Source of the DNA: CAWGYT01 sp963826795
GTDB lineage: Bacteria; Planctomycetota; Planctomycetia; Pirellulales; Pirellulaceae
NCBI GenBank assembly: GCA_963826795.1
Contig: CAWGYT010000004.1
Location: 310,001-374,000 of the forward strand
DNA length: 64,000 bases
Reading direction: 5' to 3'
Position numbers and translations under genes: made by a program. Position 1 is the first letter of the stretch. Every line of letters begins with the position of its first letter. Shown one piece after another: positions 28,901-37,364 of the stretch. Below the pieces are notes generated by a model, which ran no database searches, was not told the DNA's origin, and worked only from the letters and a program-made list of their open reading frames with translations.

Positions 28901-30608
28901 TCAACAGGAAACCCGTCGCCGGCGGCAGATCGCCCCGACGTACTTGCGCGCTGGACCAGACGACAACCTGGTCGACGGTGACCGTTGCGTCCACGGGAAA
29001 TTGACTGCCGCTTGGCGTCGCGTCCGTGCGGCGAATCAGGCCTTCCGTGTCGACCTGGACAATCCGCCTCGCATTGGGTTGTGCCACCAGGTACGAGCCA
29101 TCTTCCAAGACGTCGAACCCGCGCGGGTACTGCAGCGGACCGGGATCGGCGGGCAGGATGAAGCGGCGTGTCAGCTGGCCGAGCGGCGTGAATTCCAGGA
29201 TCTCTCCGGTGTCGCGATTCAGCGGGTCGACGCCAACGTACACCAGGCCGTTGGCACCGATCTCGATATCTCCTACTCGATCCCCGACCTCGATCGGCAG
29301 CGTTACGGGTGCCATGTCCTCTTCCAGGTCGGCCGCTCGATAAACATGAATCTGCCGGTCCGTTAACACGTAAACCCGCGCCGCCTCGGGAATCAGGAAT
29401 GCGGCGAGGTCGTAATCCGAGACACGAGAGTTGCGATAGCCGTACACCCGCACGAAATACGTTTCTCCCGCCAGCACCGCGTAACGCAGTCGTTCGTTGT
29501 CGGTTCGCGTCGAGGATCGAGCGACGAGTTGACCCGCTGCGTTATAGAGTTCCAGCTCGGCGTTACCAACGACCGCCGTCGCCGTCAGATCGATGCTCAA
29601 CTGTCCGCGTCTGTCGGCCGTCCAACGATACCAGTCTTCGTCGCCGGCGTGGTCGAGACTGCGCCCGATCACGATCGGATCGGTTGACGTCAGATCAACT
29701 GCCCCTGTGATCGTATCGTTCGTCGGTTCGTCCGTGTCCAGCAAGGACAAATACTCCAGGCGAACCGTTCCCAATTGCCCGCCTCCTCGGAGCGACCCCA
29801 TCACGCTCAAGTCGGCCAATAGCTGAACCTCCGACAAGCCTGCGGGCAGTGCCAGGCCCAAATCGAGATACTGGAACGAAGCCGCATCCACTTTGAGAAA
29901 GGTCGTCGGCTCAGCCAGATCGAACGCACCCGAAAGCAGCTGTTCGGCTTCCGCGGTTCGACGAAGCCGGCTGCCCGATGACTCGAGGCTGAACGACGTC
30001 AACGCAGCGTTTCGCGAGCGGAGTCGGAGGCGACCGGTGCGGGGATCGTAGACGAGCGAGATTAGCGATTCGCCTTCGCCGGCAGCGGGCGTTACCGCGT
30101 CTGAAACAAGCGGGGCTGTTTGCGGGGAAGGCAGCGAAAAACCTCGACCGAAGTAGGCGCCGCGATTGTATCCCCCCGCTTGAAATGCGGCGACCAGGTC
30201 CCGGCGATCGAACTCTGCATCGCCCGTAAAGTCCCCCTCGCGCCAAGTCGAATTCCCGACGAGCCGATCCTCGTACTCGCCTGCCTGTTCGATCGTCGTC
30301 AGATCGCCGCTGTCAAAGCTTTGGTTAAGGTCCGCGTCGCCATACCAGGTGTTGGCGCGCACTTGAATCCAAATCCGGCGATCCTCTTGGTTGAACAAAC
30401 CATCCAGATTAAGATCGTGAAACGAGCTTCCCGTGCCCGAGCGTACGACGGCGCTGAGAAGCTCGATATCGCCGGAATCGCATGTGCCATTCGCGTTGTA
30501 GTCACCCCCTCCGATGCCAGCGGTACAAGCGAGCAAGACACGCGGCGACAGGACTTCCAGCTTGCGGATCCGCCGCCGTCGCGACAAGCGGCCATGCCTT
30601 TTGCTCAT
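25977..30608 (-). CDS. Large secreted multidomain protein with dockerin, PPC and degenerate metalloprotease domains
   Basis: 1543 residues from the ATG at 30608. The basic N-terminus and RKLEVLSPRVLLA are the planctomycete-type leader. Residues ~35-150 hold four dockerin-like calcium motifs (GDYNANGTCDSGDI; GDADLNQSFDSGDL). A PPC domain follows at ~310-420 (DHAGDEDWYRWTADRRGQLS), then an NHL-like propeller at ~430-660. DRDGDGLLDEWEEHG at ~665 leads into a peptidase-like block. In that block, at ~855, HYLGRMLGL stands where metzincin-like relatives have HELGHxLGL, so catalysis is probably lost. A second PPC-like domain (~1050), a beta-helix region and a second dockerin pair (~1413-1456) follow. 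Likely a cell-surface or envelope protein. Confidence 0.85.
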   Translation of the reverse strand: MSKRHGRLSRRRRIRKLEVLSPRVLLACTAGIGGGDYNANGTCDSGDIELLSAVVRSGTGSSFHDLNLDGLFNQEDRRIWIQVRANTWYGDADLNQSFDSGDLTTIEQAGEYEDRLVGNSTWREGDFTGDAEFDRRDLVAAFQAGGYNRGAYFGRGFSLPSPQTAPLVSDAVTPAAGEGESLISLVYDPRTGRLRLRSRNAALTSFSLESSGSRLRRTAEAEQLLSGAFDLAEPTTFLKVDAASFQYLDLGLALPAGLSEVQLLADLSVMGSLRGGGQLGTVRLEYLSLLDTDEPTNDTITGAVDLTSTDPIVIGRSLDHAGDEDWYRWTADRRGQLSIDLTATAVVGNAELELYNAAGQLVARSSTRTDNERLRYAVLAGETYFVRVYGYRNSRVSDYDLAAFLIPEAARVYVLTDRQIHVYRAADLEEDMAPVTLPIEVGDRVGDIEIGANGLVYVGVDPLNRDTGEILEFTPLGQLTRRFILPADPGPLQYPRGFDVLEDGSYLVAQPNARRIVQVDTEGLIRRTDATPSGSQFPVDATVTVDQVVVWSSAQVRRGDLPPATGFLLSPIPSGGDWVANPSQRQLQYRNSAGEILQSISVSGPLDVQEAADGSLFYVTSRSLVKLSNTPRPVTIDRQIEGVLALAVSDSEFAVRSPQVLRDRDGDGLLDEWEEHGLDVNGDGIVDLDLPALGADPDHKDLFVEVDAMSGHAPLPDTLDRVVQAFAAAPAELIFNPDGLPGVRLHLVDYANEYSVQSPDVTIAEQPFSGDPAEAWRQFHELKRQFLGNQSDRESANAENILNAKQQVFRYVLFADTQGTQGTAGAAEPLGWNVMLTLGDWSVPGGTSRQQSAVFMHYLGRMLGLEPGGQDDIPYKSNYLSVMNFAHADGGTVLNGMPFLDFSRYWPDARSAQYRNLPLDETRLDESTGLGFPPGVSFSFQLTANRFAESDQAVDWNESGGANDGEIDFDLNYVRAGEVHQSYNDWGDLNFSFEANLDPDQSVDDPVNGRLISDVCENFYPASDTDAFECNDDKENSFPLGSNDFDQELTIHESDDRDWFQIQAAVTGLFVLILDAAESDPGFVPPVDLEIMKDAGDGCVDVDVTPTENGTARQYEVQAEAGQTLFLNLFPVDETVNFTRYRLLIDAPEAAVSWTGDGVDNGWTTAGNWQGLMVPSPLVDVVFPLTDGNQAVNLQGDRQTGSITVASDYSFSGGTFEVVAPELSIASPAATVFDVAIQNAQPIEQLGGGSAWVNQTAGAWTVMEGRLGGIGTLASLTVGQQGTVAPGNSVGTLEVDDFALIFGSVSIEVQADPTGVPGFLADRLTVGNAVSLAAATSRLEVRFVGPSGATGEFSLPIIEAGSLIGGEFALMPSPNEHLGAGVFFHDVAYSGPVVDLLLYQAQAGDANGDGRFDSADLVQVLVAGKYDTGQADAGWTSGDWNGDGLFNSDDLILALQIGNYQTDAVPLATGDVAAALFHQPTRRSEKRPNLESKLATSVLSAEPPRTERCLDPQWVELAFNASWCVNATPSLERRSHDADTSGR

Positions 30609-30620
30609 TGTGGACCCCTC

Positions 30621-31277
30621 ATGAACGCACCCCCTCCAAGCGACGATCGACGGCCCGCGGAACAACGGTCGCTCGTGGCGCGGGCCGTCCAGGGAGACAA
30701 GGCGGCAATCGGCGAGTTGCTGTATAGCTCATCCGAAGAAGTTATGCAATTTATCGATCGTCAGATGTCGGAATCGCTGAAGAAAAAGCTAAGCGTGGAA
30801 GACATTTTGCAAGACACATTCGCGGGTGTGTTTCGGGATATTGGCAACTTCGAAAACCGCGACGACGCGGACTTCATGGGCTGGATCAAGACCATCGCCC
30901 TGCGGCGCATCCAAGACGCGGCTCGGCACGAAGGGCGCAAAAAACGGGGTGGCGGGTTCCGGCAAGTCGCGGCCGCACCCGCCTTTGCGGACGAAAGCGC
31001 GTTGAACCTGTTTGACGTGCTTGCCGTCGAAAGCGATACACCCTTGCGTAAGGCGTCGCGGCAAGAGGCGCGCACGCTGATCCACCTGGCCTTGTCGCAA
31101 TTGCCCGGCGACTACCGCGAAGTCCTTCGCCTGCAATTTGTCGAGGGATTGGACTACCAGGGAATCGCCGAACGCATGAACAAGACGCCCGGCGCCATTC
31201 AGGGCTTGGTCAAACGAGCTCGTGAAAAGTTGAGGCAACATCTGGGTCATGCGTCTGCTTATTTGAGTTCTCGATAA
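30621..31277 (+). CDS. ECF-family RNA polymerase sigma factor
   Basis: 218 residues. Region 2 (~15-95) includes LVARAVQGDKAAIGELLY, VEDILQDTFAGVFRDI and DFMGWIKTIALRRIQDAAR. Region 4 (~150-205) includes LIHLALSQLPGDYREVLRLQ, GLDYQGIAERMNKTPGAIQG and LVKRAREKLRQHL. Both core sections are intact. The start is 12 bp from the start of the divergent giant secreted-protein gene, so each promoter must lie inside the other's coding sequence. The sigma factor is a candidate regulator of its neighbours, but no anti-sigma gene is adjacent. Confidence 0.9.
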   Translation: MNAPPPSDDRRPAEQRSLVARAVQGDKAAIGELLYSSSEEVMQFIDRQMSESLKKKLSVEDILQDTFAGVFRDIGNFENRDDADFMGWIKTIALRRIQDAARHEGRKKRGGGFRQVAAAPAFADESALNLFDVLAVESDTPLRKASRQEARTLIHLALSQLPGDYREVLRLQFVEGLDYQGIAERMNKTPGAIQGLVKRAREKLRQHLGHASAYLSSR

Positions 31278-31313
31278 TGTCGGGAGGGCGCAACCGGGAG
31301 GGCGGGGGCGACC

Positions 31314-32582
31314 TTATCGAATGCTGATCGAATGGCGAATGTTTTCCGCGAAGGCCGACAGGAGGTTTCGCCGGCCGATGGTGATCTCCGCCAGTCCCGT
31401 AAGCCCGAGCTTGAGCTGGCCGACCTGGTTTCCTCGGGAAATCCGATCCTGTTCCAATTCGATTCGTACGCAGTAGGCTGCGGATTCCGAGCCGTTTCGC
31501 GGATCGGTCGAGGTTTGTGAATCGGGTGCGATAAATTCGACGCGGCCTGACAGCATTCCGTATTGTCGCGGATCAAATGTGTCGAAGCGGATGCAGACGG
31601 GCATGCCCAGCTGCAGGTCACCGACATCGTCGCCTGCAACGGACGCTTCAAAAGCAAAGCCGTCGGAGGGAGCGACTTCACACAACATCGCGCCCGGTTC
31701 CGGCACATCGCCCGGGTGCACAAGGCCCGCGGTGACGACGCCGTCAAACGGGGCAACCAGATCGCACGATTGACGCTTGAGCTGTAGGTTTTCTCGTTCC
31801 TTGCCGTGATCGTCAATCGCGGCCAGTCGACGCGCGCGTTCCGACGCCACCTCATTGTACTTCAGTTTGAATTCGGCCTCGATGATGTCAAGGCTTTGAC
31901 GCGCCGACTCCAGTCGACCGTCGACCCGGGGCAATTCCGCTTGCCGCAGCTGCTCTTCGGCCTGGCGGGCTTCGGTGTGGGCCCTCAGCCAAACGGAATG
32001 TGACCCGGCATTGGAGTCCAGCAGCTGCTTCGATCGAACTTCTTCGGTTTGGGCCGTCGCCAGTCGCAGGCGGGCAGCCCGAATCTCCGACTCGCGGCGA
32101 GCCACCGCCGCTTCTTGCTCGTGAGTCAGCGATTCCACCTCGGACAGGGCCCCCAGTCGCTGGGCGTGGTGCGAAGCCTCGATCAGCCTCTGGGTCGTCT
32201 CCAGTTGACGCAATTCCTCGTGCTGAGCCACGATCTGCCGATCCAGCTGTTCAATCTTGTTTTCAAGCATCCCGGGATTAAGCCGGATCATGAGGTCGCC
32301 GCGGCGAACGGGATCGCCCGGCTTGACGTGCACCTCGGAAACAGCGCCAATCATCGACAGATCGTTCGGTGCGAAAACTCCCGCCGTCTCCTGAACCGAT
32401 CGGACACGCCCCCGTGCGATGACCACGAACTCGGCCTTGGTCGTCCCCGCCCAGGCGATCAAGGCGACGAACATCAGGGTGATCAGTGCGGCGAGTGCAT
32501 GAACGGCAAAGGACGGCGAGCGTCGCATCATGCGCGTGAAATCGGCACACTCGTCCAGGCAACAAAATTCACTGCGAAGCAT
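31314..32582 (-). CDS. HlyD-family membrane fusion protein
   Basis: 422 residues. A cytoplasmic N-terminus is followed by one transmembrane helix (~27-46, LAALITLMFVALIAWAG). A lipoyl/barrel-sandwich half comes next (RGRVRSVQETAGVFAP; VKPGDPVRRGDLMIRLNPGM), then a long coiled-coil hairpin (~105-260, many Glu/Arg/Leu), the second half (SCDLVAPFDGVVTAGLVHPG) and a C-terminal beta barrel. It bridges an inner-membrane ABC exporter to the outside. It starts 2 bp after the stop of the C39-ABC gene, so the two are translationally linked and form one export machine. Confidence 0.92.
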   Translation of the reverse strand: MLRSEFCCLDECADFTRMMRRSPSFAVHALAALITLMFVALIAWAGTTKAEFVVIARGRVRSVQETAGVFAPNDLSMIGAVSEVHVKPGDPVRRGDLMIRLNPGMLENKIEQLDRQIVAQHEELRQLETTQRLIEASHHAQRLGALSEVESLTHEQEAAVARRESEIRAARLRLATAQTEEVRSKQLLDSNAGSHSVWLRAHTEARQAEEQLRQAELPRVDGRLESARQSLDIIEAEFKLKYNEVASERARRLAAIDDHGKERENLQLKRQSCDLVAPFDGVVTAGLVHPGDVPEPGAMLCEVAPSDGFAFEASVAGDDVGDLQLGMPVCIRFDTFDPRQYGMLSGRVEFIAPDSQTSTDPRNGSESAAYCVRIELEQDRISRGNQVGQLKLGLTGLAEITIGRRNLLSAFAENIRHSISIR

Positions 32583-32584
32583 GT

Positions 32585-34828
32585 TTATGATCCTTGGCGT
32601 GTGGTGAAACGCGCCGCAGCCGTGTGGCCGTTGACACGTGGCAGCGCCGAGCTGAGGCTGGTGGAGTTGCCTTGCGTCTGGCTTTGCCACATGGCCGCAT
32701 ACCGCCCCTTCTGCGCGATCAGTTGCAAGTGTGTCCCTTGCTCGACGATCCTCCCCTGGTGCATCACGCAAATCAGGTCGGCTTCCCGGATCGTCGATAG
32801 TCGATGAGCGACCATAATCACGGTTTTGTCGGCAAAGCAGGAACGCAAATTGCGCTGGATCGCTTGCTCCGTCTGTGTGTCCAGATTGCTCGTCGCCTCG
32901 TCCAGCAGCAAGATGGCCGGGTTCTTTAGCACCGCGCGGGCAATCGCCAGTCGTTGACGTTGTCCGCCCGAAACGTCCGCGCCGCGCTCTCCGATGATCG
33001 TATCAAACCGTTGTGGGAGCCCCGCTACGAACTCTTCGAGTCCGGCCGCCTGCACCGCGGCGATGATTTGGTTCATGGTGGCATGGGGCATTCCCAGTGC
33101 GATGTTGTCGCGGACACTGCCATTGAAGATGAATGATTCCTGAGAGACGACGCCGACCTGGCGCCGCAAGCTATCCAAGTCAAGATCACGCAGGTCCAGG
33201 TCGCCGATTCGGATCATTCCGGATGTGGGATCAAAATAACGAAGCAGCAGCTTGAGCAGCGTCGTTTTTCCGCAGCCGCTTTCGCCGACGATCGCGACGG
33301 TTCCCCTCGCAGGAATTCGCAGCGTGATGTCATTCAAGACGTCGTCGCGGCACCCGTAGCGAAAGCAAACTTGTGCGATGTCAATTGAGGGTGCGAGTCC
33401 TTCGAACTTGGCCTTGCCCTGGCGATCGGTTTCAAGCGGGAGATCGACGATCTGAAAAAGGCGGTCGGTGGCGACCAGTGCTTCTTGCAGCTGCAAGTTG
33501 CCGGCGGCCAATCGCTTGATCGGCTCGAAGACGTAGCTGATCAAGGTGTAAAAAAACATCAACTCGCCGATACTTAAGGCACCATCGATGACGCGAAAGC
33601 CTCCGTACCAGAGGATCACCCCGCTCGCCACGGCATTGGCCGTTCCGCCTAACGCCGTCATGCTCAGGTTCAGCATCTGCATCGAGAAGGTTGACGACAC
33701 GACGTCCGCCAGTCGCTGCTCGGCCTCGACACTTCGCTGCGCACCCGCCGTGAACGACTTGATCGTTTCAATGCCGGAAACGTCTTCCACCAGATGCGCC
33801 GACAGCCCGGCCGCGTCTTCCATCGCTTTTTGTGAGCGGCGACGTGCGGGCCCCTGGTGCGCCAGGACAAGCATCAGCATCAGCGGGGCGAACGCGGTGG
33901 CCGCCGCCGCCAGGCGGACGTCATACATCCAAAGAACGATCGAAGTCAGGGCGACCAGGATACCGTCCACCAGGACGGTCAGCGTCAGATCACTGATCGC
34001 GTTTCGGACTTTTGACACGTCGCTGATTCTCGAGAGAATCTCGCCCGTTCGCCGCGACGCGTAAAAACTCATCGGCAGCGCGAGCAGATGGCGAGCGAAC
34101 AAAGAGACGAGACTCAGATCGATCCGACGGCTGAGGTGCGCTAATAAATATTGACGAACGATCGCAAAGACCACGCGGAACATTCCCGCCGCCAGCACGC
34201 CGACCCCAATCGCGTTCAGCAGGGCCCGGTCGCCGCGGACGAGGACCGAATCGACGAGATGCCGAATGAAGTAGGACGAGGCAATTCCAAGCAGCGTCAT
34301 CATCAGGGCACACACGGCGGTTTCGGCGAGGACCCAGCGATTGCTCCAAATGAGCTGTCCCAGACGGCGCGCGGGACGCGGGCTCTCGTCAATCGATTCG
34401 CGGGACGAGTCGTAAAGCTCGGGCGTGACGATCAGCAAATGGCCAGTCCAGCGGCGCCGAAACTCGTCGGCCGCCATCCGCTGCAACCCCTGCGCCGGGT
34501 CGGACAGCACGACCTCGCGTGAGTTGACTCGGTACACGACAACAAAGTGCTCTTGCCCCCCGTCCGTGACCACATGAGCGACGGCGGGCAGGTCCACCTC
34601 CCGCAAGGCCTCGAACGTTCCTTTCGCGGGTCGAGCTGCGTAGCCCAGTTGCCTGGCGGCTGAAGCCAAGCCCCAAAGATTGGTCCCCGCTCGATCGGTC
34701 GCCGAAAGCTCACGCAAACGGGACAGACCCACTCGCTTGCCGTAAAACAGAGCGATCGTTGCCAAGGCGGCCGCGCCGCAGTCGCGATCGTCCCTTTGTC
34801 GAACACTCGGATATCGGTTGCGAAACAT
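32585..34828 (-). CDS. C39-peptidase ABC exporter (PCAT)
   Basis: 747 residues. The N-terminal C39 peptidase (~1-140) has the catalytic Cys at ~17 in RDDRDCGAAALA, His in GQEHFVVVY and Asp in VVLSDPAQG. A transmembrane domain of six helices (~170-460) follows. The nucleotide-binding domain (~500-740) has Walker A GESGCGKTT, signature VSGGQRQRLAIARA, Walker B ILLLDEATSNLD and the H-loop in VAHRLS. Such transporters cleave double-glycine leaders and export the peptide. The start at 34828 is set by the C39 N-terminus. A matching double-glycine precursor lies at 44207-44422. Confidence 0.94.
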   Translation of the reverse strand: MFRNRYPSVRQRDDRDCGAAALATIALFYGKRVGLSRLRELSATDRAGTNLWGLASAARQLGYAARPAKGTFEALREVDLPAVAHVVTDGGQEHFVVVYRVNSREVVLSDPAQGLQRMAADEFRRRWTGHLLIVTPELYDSSRESIDESPRPARRLGQLIWSNRWVLAETAVCALMMTLLGIASSYFIRHLVDSVLVRGDRALLNAIGVGVLAAGMFRVVFAIVRQYLLAHLSRRIDLSLVSLFARHLLALPMSFYASRRTGEILSRISDVSKVRNAISDLTLTVLVDGILVALTSIVLWMYDVRLAAAATAFAPLMLMLVLAHQGPARRRSQKAMEDAAGLSAHLVEDVSGIETIKSFTAGAQRSVEAEQRLADVVSSTFSMQMLNLSMTALGGTANAVASGVILWYGGFRVIDGALSIGELMFFYTLISYVFEPIKRLAAGNLQLQEALVATDRLFQIVDLPLETDRQGKAKFEGLAPSIDIAQVCFRYGCRDDVLNDITLRIPARGTVAIVGESGCGKTTLLKLLLRYFDPTSGMIRIGDLDLRDLDLDSLRRQVGVVSQESFIFNGSVRDNIALGMPHATMNQIIAAVQAAGLEEFVAGLPQRFDTIIGERGADVSGGQRQRLAIARAVLKNPAILLLDEATSNLDTQTEQAIQRNLRSCFADKTVIMVAHRLSTIREADLICVMHQGRIVEQGTHLQLIAQKGRYAAMWQSQTQGNSTSLSSALPRVNGHTAAARFTTRQGS

Positions 34829-35416
34829 CGATTCAATTCCATTCCTTGCCGCTGAGCTGCTGGCGACGGACCTGCGCTCCCGGGAAGGCGCCCCGAAAGC
34901 TGCCACGCCTGTCTGAAGAGCGACAAATGCGGGCGGACGAGGCGCGCCGAAGGACGCGGTTCAGTCGAGTCGGCATCGCCGCCGCGCTCCGGCTGAGGCG
35001 ACGCGAGGGAATCGGGCCCAGATCCCCCGGATACGGGGGAAGGTGTGCAGGTTTCCGAATCGCCGCCGCCGTGGGCGTGAACTCCGGGTCCAAACCGCGA
35101 CCCGGGACTCGGTGAGCCGCCCCGCCACCGGGCCGTCGCCCCAGGCCGGCCGAGGCGATCGCGTAAAATCCCTCCAGAATCGACGCGCACAACGCTTGAT
35201 TCCACTGCGATGCTTGGTTTCACTATCTATGTTGCCGCGCGACAGGGACGCGTTGATTTAACGCAGGAGGAAGGCGATCCGCGGATTCTCCGGCAGAAGG
35301 GACGTCGGGGCCGATTGGCTCGTAACCTCCCGGACCGGGGCCGACCCGTTTCAGACAAGTTGAGTCGAGCTGCATCGTCGTGCGGCGAACCGAGAAGCAA
35401 GAACAGGATGATCACC
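34829..35416. other. Intergenic between divergent exporter and peroxidase
   Basis: About 590 bp with no convincing gene on either strand. It should contain promoters for both the exporter operon (leftward) and the peroxidase (rightward). Confidence 0.4.
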
Positions 35417-36853
35417 ATGCGGCTTACGCGACCGATTTCCCGGCCAGGGCACGCCAGCAAGAACCGATCCCGATCAAGCCGAAGGCTTGTGATTGAGTCG
35501 CTGGAAGACCGCCGATTCCTCAAGGCCGACGTCGCCTGGGATCGATTCGAGTTTCGCACAATCGATGGGCTAGGCAATAACGTGGCGCGGCCCGAACAGG
35601 GGGCCGCGGACATCGTCCTGTTGCGAGTCTCTGGAGACGCCGCGTACCCAGATGGCGTGGGCGATGTCATCGTCGGGATGCCAGGACCCGGCGGGACGAC
35701 GGACCGCGAAAATCCCCGCGTGATCAGCAACCTGATATCGGCTCAAGCCGACACGCTGCCGAACGATCGGAGGATGAGCGATTTCGTCTGGCAGTGGGGA
35801 CAGTTCCTGGATCACGACCTGGATTCGATGGAGACGCATCCCGACAACGGCGCGGTACCGATTCTTGTGGAGGACCCCGATCCGCTGGCCCCGGTGATTC
35901 CGTTCACGCGTTCGAACTTCGCATTGGACGACCAGGGTGTCCGCCAACAGCTGAATGAAATCACGGCCTTCATCGACGGCTCGAACGTCTACGGCTCGCA
36001 CGACCAACGCGCGTCGGCGCTGCGAACTTTCAGTGGCGGCATGCTGAAGACGAGCCCCGGAGACTTGCTACCCTACAACGAAGACGGACTGCCGAACGCC
36101 GGCGGTACGTCCCCCGACCAATTCCTGGCAGGAGATGTCCGCGCCAATGAACAGGTGGGGCTCACGGCGATGCACACGTTGTTCGTGCGCGAACACAATC
36201 GTTTGGCCCGGGTTTTGGCCGAGCGTGATCCCAGCGCTACCGACGAGCAGCTTTACCAACTGGCTCGAAAGATCGTCGGGGCGGAGATTCAAATCATCAC
36301 GTACGAAGAATTCTTGCCGACTCTGCTCGGATCGAAGGCCGTCCCGAAATATCGAGGTTACGATCCCGACGTGGATGCTTCCATCGTCAACGAGTTTTCG
36401 ACGGCGTTCTATCGAGTCGGTCACACGATGCTCTCGCCCCAGTTCTTGCTGCTGGGCGAGCGACAGCGTCTGGAGGGTGTGCTTCCCTTGCGCGATGCCT
36501 TTTTCAACAGCGATTTCCTCGCCGACGACCCGGCGAACCTCGATCGCCTGCTGCGAGGCCTCGCCGCCCAGCCAGCCCAAGAAATCGACAATCAGATCGT
36601 GGACGACGTTCGCAACTTTCTGTTCGGGGCGCCGGGTGACGGGGGAATGGACTTGGCCGCCTTGAATATCCAGCGTGGACGCGACCACGGTCTGCCTGAC
36701 TACAACAGCCTGCGTGCTGCATACGGGCTGCCGCGCGTCTCGGGTTTCGATGAGATCTGCGCCGATCCGAACATTCAGCTGGCCCTGCAGCAGCTTTACG
36801 GCAATGTCGACAACATTGATCCCTGGGTAGGTGCGTTGGCCGAAGATCACGTC
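35417..36853 (+). CDS. Animal-type heme peroxidase, N-terminal part (frameshifted)
   Basis: A secreted peroxidase of the cyclooxygenase/peroxidasin-like superfamily. The leader RRLVIESLEDRRFLKAD is the planctomycete-type export motif. The catalytic domain shows the distal region MSDFVWQWGQFLDHDLD, then NEITAFIDGSNVYGSHD, MHTLFVREHNRLAR, FSTAFYRVGHTMLSP (proximal His region) and LAALNIQRGRDHGLPDYNSL. AGGA eight bp upstream favours the ATG at 35417. At about 36854 one extra base shifts the frame; the missing C-terminus continues at 36855. The full protein would be ~650 residues. It lies between exporter and RiPP operon but on the opposite strand. Confidence 0.85.
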
Positions 36854-36854
36854 T

Positions 36855-37364
36855 CCCGGGTCGAGTGTCGGTCCGCTGATTTACACTTCACTCGTCGATC
36901 AGTTCACGCGGCTGCGCGACGGAGACCGGTTCTTCTACCAGAACGACCCCGATCTGAAGCAGAAACTGGTGCGGAGCGTCATCCAGCTGAAAGACGTCAG
37001 CCTCTCGCAGATCATTCGCTGGAATACCGACATCTCGAGCCTGCCGCGGGATGTATTCACGGTGCGCACAAGTTTCCGCGCTGCTTTGAGTTTGATCCAG
37101 GCAGCGTTGGCGAACCGACTCGCGACGGGCAACACGAGTCCGGCGGACTCGTCATGCACCACGCCCGGTTTTCTGGACGCAACGACCAATCTCGCGCCAC
37201 CGCGTACCCCACCAGGCGACCTCAGTCCACTCGCGCATCTGCGACCTGAATCGACGGAAACGGCCAATGCAATTCGGGAGATTCAGAAAGCGGCCCATGA
37301 CCAATTGTTTCAGGATCAGGACCCAGATTGGCTTGGAACGGGATCCCTCACCCCGTTGAGCTGA
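36855..37364 (+). pseudogene. Heme peroxidase, C-terminal part in +1 frame
   Basis: Continues the peroxidase fold without a gap (PGSSVGPLIYTSLVDQFTRL, DGDRFFYQNDP, LSQIIRWNTDISSLPRDVF) and then a Pro/Thr-rich tail. There is no start codon of its own at the junction. Its last ~210 bp overlap the tail of the convergent kinase-STAND-FGE frame. Confidence 0.75.
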
